Translations under genes and position numbers: made by a program
The notes under the pieces: model-generated
Told to the model about the DNA's origin: nothing
The model's database searches: none
The model's input: only the letters and a program-made list of their open reading frames with translations
Shown here: one piece after another, positions 58,951-64,000 of the stretch
How the letters are laid out: the number at the start of each line of letters is the position of its first letter
How positions within the stretch are numbered: position 1 is the stretch's first letter
NCBI GenBank assembly: GCA_022574185.1
Contig: JACZSM010000002.1
Coordinates: forward strand, 1 to 64,000
Source of the DNA: Pseudomonadota bacterium
GTDB taxonomy: Bacteria; Pseudomonadota; Gammaproteobacteria; Steroidobacterales; Woeseiaceae
DNA length: 64,000 nucleotides
Direction of reading: 5' to 3'

Positions 58951-61023
58951 TCAGAACGAACGGTTCAGCGTGATGCCGACCTGCCGCGGATCCCCCGCGC
59001 GCGTATACAGCGTGTTCGGAAAATCGGGTGGCTCGTTGCCGAAATAGAAGCCGCGCACCGCGTATTGCTTGTCAAACAGGTTGCGTGCCCAGAGTTGCAC
59101 CGACCAATTATCGACCTTGTAACCGATGCGCGCATTAACGAGCTTATAAGCCTTCGACTTTTGATCGTGGCTGACATCGAAGAAAAACTCGTCGCGTGCA
59201 GTCAGGTCCATGCGGGCAAAAAACCCGCTGGGATGGTGATAGCTGGCGCCCATCGCGAGCGTATAGTCCGGCGCATGAGCCTGCGCGCGCCCGCTCAAAT
59301 CAACTTGCGGCGTTTGGAATTCGTCGAATATTGCATGCAGCAATCCGACATTGATATACATCGTCCACGCATCGCTCGGCGTCCACCGAACATCTGCTTC
59401 GAACCCGGCCGTGTTGCCCTTCGCTGCGTTGTCGGTAAAGAAAACGAACGAGGCTGGATCACCGGGCACTAGCTGGAATGAAGTCCTGACCTGTTGATCG
59501 TTGCGGCGACTTAAGAATACCGAAGCATTGATGAGCAAGGTGTTTTCGCGCAACGAAGATTTGACGCCAACTTCAATATTCCACAACGCTTCGGCATTGA
59601 ACTCACGACGATCGTCAGGCACCACGCCAAGATTGAATCCACCGGCCTTGTATCCTTTTGACAAGCTGACAAAGCTCGTTACCACGGCAGTGTGGTCGTG
59701 GCTTAAAGTTAATTCACCGCCCGACATCGTTTCCGCCGGGCCGGCGCTAAGGGCCGCAGTATCGTCATAGTCCGTGGTTCGACGTTCGGCCCGAAGCCCG
59801 AAGCTCAGGCGAGTTGCGCTGCCAATCTCGTGCTCGTACTGGCCAAAGATCGCGATACTGGTTGCTGCATATGCGCTACCGAAGCTGTCATCGAGGCTAT
59901 CGGCATAGTCATAAAACGGATCGTAGTAATCACCCTGGTTTGTTGTCAGCAACTCGTCTTCGAGCCGCATCACGTACACGCCGGCGAGCCAAGCTTGCTT
60001 CGCGACACGAATTTCCTGGCTTATTGTCTGGCGTTTACGATCGCTGATCGAAATGTAGTCGTACAGCACCGGTGCCCAACTATCGTCGTTGCCCCAATCC
60101 GCATCGTAGCTGAACTCGATATCAGAATCGGCAACAGCAGTAATGGACGTCAATGTCGTACCAATCCAGCCGTCAAATTCGACCCTGAGCGACACCCCGA
60201 TACTCTTCTGTGCATCCTTGCCTGGCTTGTCCGACTGCACCGTGTAACTGTTGTCGAGCGCAAAAGCGTCGTAGCCGTTATCGATGTCGGCGAACATCGT
60301 CGCCAGGTCGACGCGCAAGGAGTCATTCGGAAGCCAGCGCAGTCGCGCGCGAATTGCGGTCTCGTCACGACCGTTGGTGTCGTCACGGCCGAGAAAGGGG
60401 TTATGGCGAAAGCCGTTGCTCCGGTGCTGGTGCGCACTCATGCGAAACATCAGGCGACCATCTGATGTCATCGGTCCACCCAGGGCCAATCCAGCTGCGA
60501 GCGCATCGTCGCCGCCGACCATGAGTCGCAGCCTGCCACCCCATTCGGGGGTGGGCAATGCGCTCTGCATATAGATCAATCCGGCCAGGGCGTTAGCGCC
60601 ATAGCGAGTGCCTTGAGGACCGCGCAACACTTCGACTTGTTGCAGATCGAACAATGTTGCGATGCCGCCGATGCCGCTGAAATCGATGTCGTCGATCAGA
60701 AATCCGACCGATGGATTGGGCGCACCCTGGTACTGCTCTAGTTCGCCAACACCGCGAATCTGAAAATAGCGTGCGCGATGGCCGTCACCTGACCAGCTAA
60801 GGTTGGGTATGGCATTGACGAGCTCCTCGAAATGCTGCACGGCGAGTTGCTCGATCTCATCGGCCTCGAGAATCGTAATGCTGGCCGGCAGATCACTGGC
60901 AGCACGGCCGCGAAAATCGGCCGTGACAATAATTTCATCGATCGTTTGGGCCGGTGTACTCGTGGGCAACAGAAAAGTCGTCGCGATCGCAGCAACTATC
61001 CGCAGTTCAGTAGTGGGTTGCAT
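58951..61023 (-). CDS. TonB-dependent outer-membrane receptor, predicted thiamine receptor
   Basis: A 690-residue TonB receptor. After a signal peptide (about residues 1-25) comes the TonB-box/plug region with IDEIIVTADFRGRAASDLPA and IPNLSWSGDGHRARYFQIRG, then the 22-strand barrel (LRVDLATMFADIDNG, ITAVADSDIEFSYDADW, ARIGYKVDNWSVQLWARNLF) ending in Phe. A TPP riboswitch covers its ribosome site, so the ligand is thiamine or a thiamine precursor rather than iron, although the fold is the siderophore-receptor type. It is followed by the PnuT-like permease and kinase genes. Confidence 0.9.
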   Translation of the reverse strand: MQPTTELRIVAAIATTFLLPTSTPAQTIDEIIVTADFRGRAASDLPASITILEADEIEQLAVQHFEELVNAIPNLSWSGDGHRARYFQIRGVGELEQYQGAPNPSVGFLIDDIDFSGIGGIATLFDLQQVEVLRGPQGTRYGANALAGLIYMQSALPTPEWGGRLRLMVGGDDALAAGLALGGPMTSDGRLMFRMSAHQHRSNGFRHNPFLGRDDTNGRDETAIRARLRWLPNDSLRVDLATMFADIDNGYDAFALDNSYTVQSDKPGKDAQKSIGVSLRVEFDGWIGTTLTSITAVADSDIEFSYDADWGNDDSWAPVLYDYISISDRKRQTISQEIRVAKQAWLAGVYVMRLEDELLTTNQGDYYDPFYDYADSLDDSFGSAYAATSIAIFGQYEHEIGSATRLSFGLRAERRTTDYDDTAALSAGPAETMSGGELTLSHDHTAVVTSFVSLSKGYKAGGFNLGVVPDDRREFNAEALWNIEVGVKSSLRENTLLINASVFLSRRNDQQVRTSFQLVPGDPASFVFFTDNAAKGNTAGFEADVRWTPSDAWTMYINVGLLHAIFDEFQTPQVDLSGRAQAHAPDYTLAMGASYHHPSGFFARMDLTARDEFFFDVSHDQKSKAYKLVNARIGYKVDNWSVQLWARNLFDKQYAVRGFYFGNEPPDFPNTLYTRAGDPRQVGITLNRSF

Positions 61024-61027
61024 GATT

Positions 61028-61110
61028 CCCTTCCTACGCCGGTATTAGCCGGATCAGGTTCTAAGGGTTCCCTGCAAGGATCTCAGGCCATCAGACCACC
61101 CCTGTGAAGC
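61028..61110 (-). promoter_or_regulatory. TPP (THI-box) riboswitch
   Basis: On the minus strand the conserved THI elements appear in order: AGGGGTGG, CTGAGAT, ACCCTTAGAACCTGATC, the CCGGCTAATACCGG hairpin and CGTAGGAAGGGA. The terminal stem pairs CTTC near 61108 with GAAG near 61030, which belongs to the AGGAAGGG ribosome site of the TonB receptor gene. Binding of thiamine diphosphate would therefore block translation directly. No separate terminator is seen. Confidence 0.95.
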
Positions 61111-61114
61111 GATG

Positions 61115-61123
61115 ATTATATCA
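61115..61123 (-). promoter_or_regulatory. Extended -10 promoter of the thiamine-salvage operon
   Basis: On the minus strand TGATATAAT combines a consensus -10 with the extended TGn motif. No convincing -35 is present. Transcription would begin about 7 bases downstream, right at the 5' end of the riboswitch, which supports the assignment. Confidence 0.65.
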
Positions 61124-61136
61124 GACCCAGCAAACG

Positions 61137-62300
61137 CTAGGCGCGAGATTTTTTGCGCGGATCAAGTCCTATCGACCGCGCAATAATCTCGCGCATGATC
61201 TCCGAAGTGCCCGCATATATTCGCGAAATGCGGGCGTCCGTATACATGCGGCTGATCGGGTATTCGTCCATGTAACCGTTGCCGCCGTGCAGTTGCACAC
61301 AAGTATCAGTGACCCGACCTTCGAGCTCACTGGTATAGAGCTTCGCCTTGGCTGCATCATACGCGTGCAGATTTCCTGTCTCGTGCTCAGTAACGCAGCA
61401 ATCGACGAAGGCCTGAGCAACATCGATGTTCATGCGCATGTCCGCCATCTGGAAGCGCGTGTTCTGAAAATCGGCGATTGTCCTGCCGAAGGCCTTGCGC
61501 TCATGGATGTAATCCATCGTGAGGTCGAAGGCGACGTTCGCGTTCGCGACATAGGTGCAGGCACCCAGCAAGCGTTCCTCTGCCAGGAAGTGCATGAGGT
61601 GGTAGAAACCACGATTCGCTTCGCCGAGCAGGTTTGCTTTCGGCACCTGTACATTATTGAAGAATAGCTCGGCCGTGTCCTGACTCTTCAGACCCATTTT
61701 CCTGAGATTCTTGCCACGCTCGAATCCCTCCATGCCCCGTTCGACGACCAGCAGACTCAAGCCGTGCCGACTGTCTGCATCCGTTTTCGTGACAACGACA
61801 ACAAGGTCGGCATTGATGCCATTTGAAGTAAACGTCTTCGATCCGTTCAGAAGATAGTGGTCGCCCTTATCCTCCGCGCGCGTACGGATGGCCGCGACAT
61901 CGCTACCCGCTCCCGGCTCGGTAATGGCGACCGCCAGAATAGTCTCGCCCGACACGCACTTCGGCAGCCAGCGTGCCTTCTGCTCGTCCGTACCCAGCTC
62001 GCCAATGTAAGGCCCGACCAGCCGGCTATGCAGCGTCATGAAAAAACCTGCATCGCCGTGACGCGCGTTCTCCTCTATCAAGATCTGTTCATAGCGAAAG
62101 TCGCTGACGCCCGCCCCGCCATATGCCGCATCGGCCCACATCAGCAGCAGGCCCTGTTCTCCGGCCTTTAAAAAGGCCTCGCGATCGACGATGCCCTGCG
62201 CATGCCATTTATCGCTGTGCGGTTTGATTTCATTGATCATGAAATTCCGCACCGCATCGCGGAACATGTCATGTTCTTCGTCGAAGATTGTCCTGTCCAT
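61137..62300 (-). CDS. Acyl-CoA dehydrogenase, long-chain/isovaleryl type
   Basis: A 387-residue FAD acyl-CoA dehydrogenase. Flavin and substrate motifs: AVAITEPGAGSDVAAIRT and NGSKTFTSNGINADLVVVV. At the C-terminus IYAGTSEIMREIIARS lacks the Glu of the short-chain enzymes; instead, as in long-chain and isovaleryl-CoA dehydrogenases, the base is probably Glu242 in LAEERLLGA. The neighbouring enoyl-CoA hydratase and IcmF suggest branched-chain acyl-CoA breakdown. It is probably the last gene of that operon. Confidence 0.85.
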   Translation of the reverse strand: MDRTIFDEEHDMFRDAVRNFMINEIKPHSDKWHAQGIVDREAFLKAGEQGLLLMWADAAYGGAGVSDFRYEQILIEENARHGDAGFFMTLHSRLVGPYIGELGTDEQKARWLPKCVSGETILAVAITEPGAGSDVAAIRTRAEDKGDHYLLNGSKTFTSNGINADLVVVVTKTDADSRHGLSLLVVERGMEGFERGKNLRKMGLKSQDTAELFFNNVQVPKANLLGEANRGFYHLMHFLAEERLLGACTYVANANVAFDLTMDYIHERKAFGRTIADFQNTRFQMADMRMNIDVAQAFVDCCVTEHETGNLHAYDAAKAKLYTSELEGRVTDTCVQLHGGNGYMDEYPISRMYTDARISRIYAGTSEIMREIIARSIGLDPRKKSRA

Positions 62301-62338
62301 TGTCTATGTCTCAGTAATATTCGCTACCGGCAGCGACC

Positions 62339-63115
62339 TTACTTGCCCTTGAACTCGGGTGCGCGCTTTTCAAAAAACGCCCGCACACCCTCAATGTTGT
62401 CTTCGCTGCCCACCAATTCACTCTGCAACTCCGCCTCGAGGTCGAACGAGCTTGCCCAGTCATGGTCGGCCGCATGGCGCATTGCCCTCTTGGTTGCAGC
62501 CAGTGACAACGGCGCTCGCATCGAGATGCGCTTGGCCCAATCGTACGCAGCACTTTGCAATTCATCTGCCGGAACGGCCCTGTTGGCAAGCCCAAGATCG
62601 ACGCATTGCTGCGCACCAATGCGCTCCGACTCGACGCTGAGCTGAAACGCGCGCCTATACCCCAGCTGCCGAACCAGCAACCAGTTCAGGCCACCATCCG
62701 GTAGCAGCGAAATCGTTGTAAACGGTGACAACAGGAACGCATCGTCTGCCATGATCAACAGGTCGCAAGACAGTGCGACGGACATGCCGATGCCTGCGGC
62801 CGAACCCGGAATTGCCGCGATAACAGGCTTTGGCATCATCATGATTGCCGTTATGACCGGTCGGTACTCAAACTGCAGTTTGCCGCTTACGGGCCGACCT
62901 TCGAACCCGCTCTTGAGGTCGGCTCCGGCACTAAAGCAACGACCTGCACCGGTCAAAACCACCACGCGAACCGACTTATCGTTACCGGCCTTTTCCAGCG
63001 CCAGTTGCAACTCGAGTGACATCTCGCTCGTAAACGCGTTCATCGAGTCGGGTCGATTGATCGTGATCGTCGCGACGGCGCCGTCTTGTGCGTACTTGAT
63101 CATGTCGCTCATCAA
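62339..63115 (-). CDS. Enoyl-CoA hydratase/isomerase
   Basis: A 258-residue crotonase. Oxyanion-hole segments: GAGRCFSAGADLKSGF and IPGSAAGIGMSVALSCDLL; the following AFLLSPFTTISLLPDGGLNWLL and GLANRAVPADEL are typical of the short-chain hydratase/isomerase group. The usual first catalytic Glu position reads as Thr-Ile-Ser-Leu-Leu-Pro-Asp, with Asp in place of a Glu, which points to the PaaG-like isomerase branch rather than a strict hydratase. It lies 7 bases after the IcmF stop and 38 before the acyl-CoA dehydrogenase start. Confidence 0.82.
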   Translation of the reverse strand: MMSDMIKYAQDGAVATITINRPDSMNAFTSEMSLELQLALEKAGNDKSVRVVVLTGAGRCFSAGADLKSGFEGRPVSGKLQFEYRPVITAIMMMPKPVIAAIPGSAAGIGMSVALSCDLLIMADDAFLLSPFTTISLLPDGGLNWLLVRQLGYRRAFQLSVESERIGAQQCVDLGLANRAVPADELQSAAYDWAKRISMRAPLSLAATKRAMRHAADHDWASSFDLEAELQSELVGSEDNIEGVRAFFEKRAPEFKGK

Positions 63116-63122
63116 CGGTTTC

Positions 63123-64000
63123 TCACATGTTGCGGCGGTACTCGCCGCCGACTTCGTACAGACCCGCTGAAATCTGCCCCAGCGAGTTCGATTTTACTGT
63201 CTCCATGAGCTCAGCGAATACATTGCCACGTTCGCGAGCAACGTCTTGCAGCCTCGCGATCGAAATCGCGGCTTCGTCAGCATGCGTTTGGTGAAAATCC
63301 TGCAGGTGTCGAATCTGATCCTGTTTCTCAGCGTTCGTCGAGCGAATGAGCTCGAGATCATGAATTTCGTCTTCCTGTCCCTCCTTGGGCAAGAAAGTAT
63401 TGACACCGATCAGCGGTAATGAACCGTCATGCTTCTTGCTTTCGTAAACCATACTTTCTTCCTGGATCTTGCCGCGCTGATACATCGTGTCCATTGCACC
63501 GAGAACGCCCCCACGTTCCGAGATGCGCTCGAATTCCTGGTAGACCGCCTCTTCGACAAGCTCAGTGAGTTCGTTGATGATGAACGACCCCTGCCATGGG
63601 TTTTCGCAGAAATTGAGGCCAAGCTCCCGGGAAATAATCATCTGGATCGCGACGGCACGACGCACCGACTGTTCAGTGGGTGTCGTAATCGCCTCGTCGA
63701 ACGCATTGGTATGCAGGCTGTTGCAGTTGTCGAACAGTGCATACAAAGCTTGCAATGTCGTTCGAATGTCATTGAAACTGATTTCCTGTGCGTGCAGGCT
63801 GCGTCCCGAGGTCTGCACATGGTACTTGAGCATCTGCGATCGAGTCTTGGCCCCGTAACGCTCGCGCATGGCTCGTGCCCAGATACGCCGCGCAACGCGA
63901 CCGATCACCGCGTACTCTGGGTCCATGCCGTTGGAGAAAAAGAAACTCAGATGCGGTGCAAACTCGTCAATTTCCATGCCCCGCGCGAGATAGTACTCAA
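63123..64000 (-). CDS. icmF: Isobutyryl-CoA mutase fused with G-protein chaperone (IcmF), C-terminal part
   Basis: The C-terminal 290 or so residues of the mutase barrel, open at the right edge of the window. [59 protein letters not shown] and the ending [16 protein letters not shown] match IcmF closely. The full protein (about 1,100 residues) joins a B12 domain, a MeaB-like GTPase and the substrate barrel. It interconverts isobutyryl-CoA and n-butyryl-CoA and sometimes other branched acyl-CoAs. It heads the three-gene unit with the hydratase and dehydrogenase. Confidence 0.9.
   Translation of the reverse strand, partial: EYYLARGMEIDEFAPHLSFFFSNGMDPEYAVIGRVARRIWARAMRERYGAKTRSQMLKYHVQTSGRSLHAQEISFNDIRTTLQALYALFDNCNSLHTNAFDEAITTPTEQSVRRAVAIQMIISRELGLNFCENPWQGSFIINELTELVEEAVYQEFERISERGGVLGAMDTMYQRGKIQEESMVYESKKHDGSLPLIGVNTFLPKEGQEDEIHDLELIRSTNAEKQDQIRHLQDFHQTHADEAAISIARLQDVARERGNVFAELMETVKSNSLGQISAGLYEVGGEYRRNM

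Noticed and set aside
1-64000. CRISPR arrays, prophage or toxin-antitoxin loci
   Set aside because: No regularly spaced direct repeats, phage structural genes or paired small toxin/antitoxin genes were seen; the pRiA4b-like protein alone is not evidence of a plasmid.

Overview
The window reads as a chromosomal segment of a heterotrophic, probably marine gammaproteobacterium. The basis is moderately high GC, dense co-directional operons, FeoAB iron uptake, a TonB receptor, BCCT and Na+/solute symporters, tandem dimethylglycine-dehydrogenase-like proteins, IcmF, and a GlyGly-CTERM-like protein tail. Genus cannot be assigned from the sequence alone; a Woeseia/Chromatiales-type relative is only a guess. 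I see no tRNA, rRNA or CRISPR array, and no classical DNA-binding transcription factor.

Region 1 (1-11.3 kb) looks like an organic-acid uptake and breakdown island. It holds the end of an amidohydrolase, a periplasmic parvulin, a small c-type cytochrome, a Tat-exported thiamine-diphosphate enzyme, a cytoplasmic 4,5-dihydroxyphthalate-decarboxylase-like protein, two DMT permeases, two cupins and a complete tripartite tricarboxylate transporter (TctC-TctA-TctB). Region 2 (11.3-19.5 kb) appears more AT-rich and probably has a different history. It encodes an exported amidohydrolase lipoprotein, a tandem alpha/beta-hydrolase with degenerate nucleophile elbows, an orphan SoxD-SoxC-type pair, two orphan NMT1-type substrate-binding proteins and a periplasmic bicupin. 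Region 3 (19.6-23.2 kb) carries a DUF1028 protein, small uncharacterised proteins, a pRiA4b ORF-3-like protein and an intact IS1595/ISXO2-type element inserted at a palindrome.

Region 4 (23.2-39.9 kb) is a quaternary-amine catabolic island. An NDP-forming acyl-CoA ligase, CaiA-like dehydrogenase and CaiD-like hydratase could take gamma-butyrobetaine or crotonobetaine to carnitine. A fused carnitine dehydrogenase/betainyl-CoA thioesterase and a BKACE (dehydrocarnitine cleavage) enzyme lead to glycine betaine. Two DMGDH/SDH-like folate-coupled oxidases, an MttB-family methyltransferase homologue and a BCCT transporter fit onward demethylation and uptake. A broken exported cyclophilin and a palindromic REP-like element lie inside it.

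Region 5 (39.9-57.5 kb) holds a beta-barrel/cupredoxin pair next to a c-di-GMP phosphodiesterase, a repeat-containing secreted protein and feoAB, whose control region shows a Fur box, a likely leaderless feoA and a hairpin over the feoB ribosome site. It continues with nucleoside salvage genes (dNK, hpt), a CDF metal exporter, an M20 peptidase, a DUF4212/SSS symporter pair, an AhpD-like protein, a YtcJ-like amidohydrolase and a glyoxalase II. Region 6 (57.5-61.1 kb) is a thiamine-salvage operon under a TPP riboswitch: TonB receptor, PnuT-like permease and thiamine-kinase-like protein. The window closes with an acyl-CoA dehydrogenase, an enoyl-CoA hydratase and the C-terminal part of the B12-dependent isobutyryl-CoA mutase IcmF.
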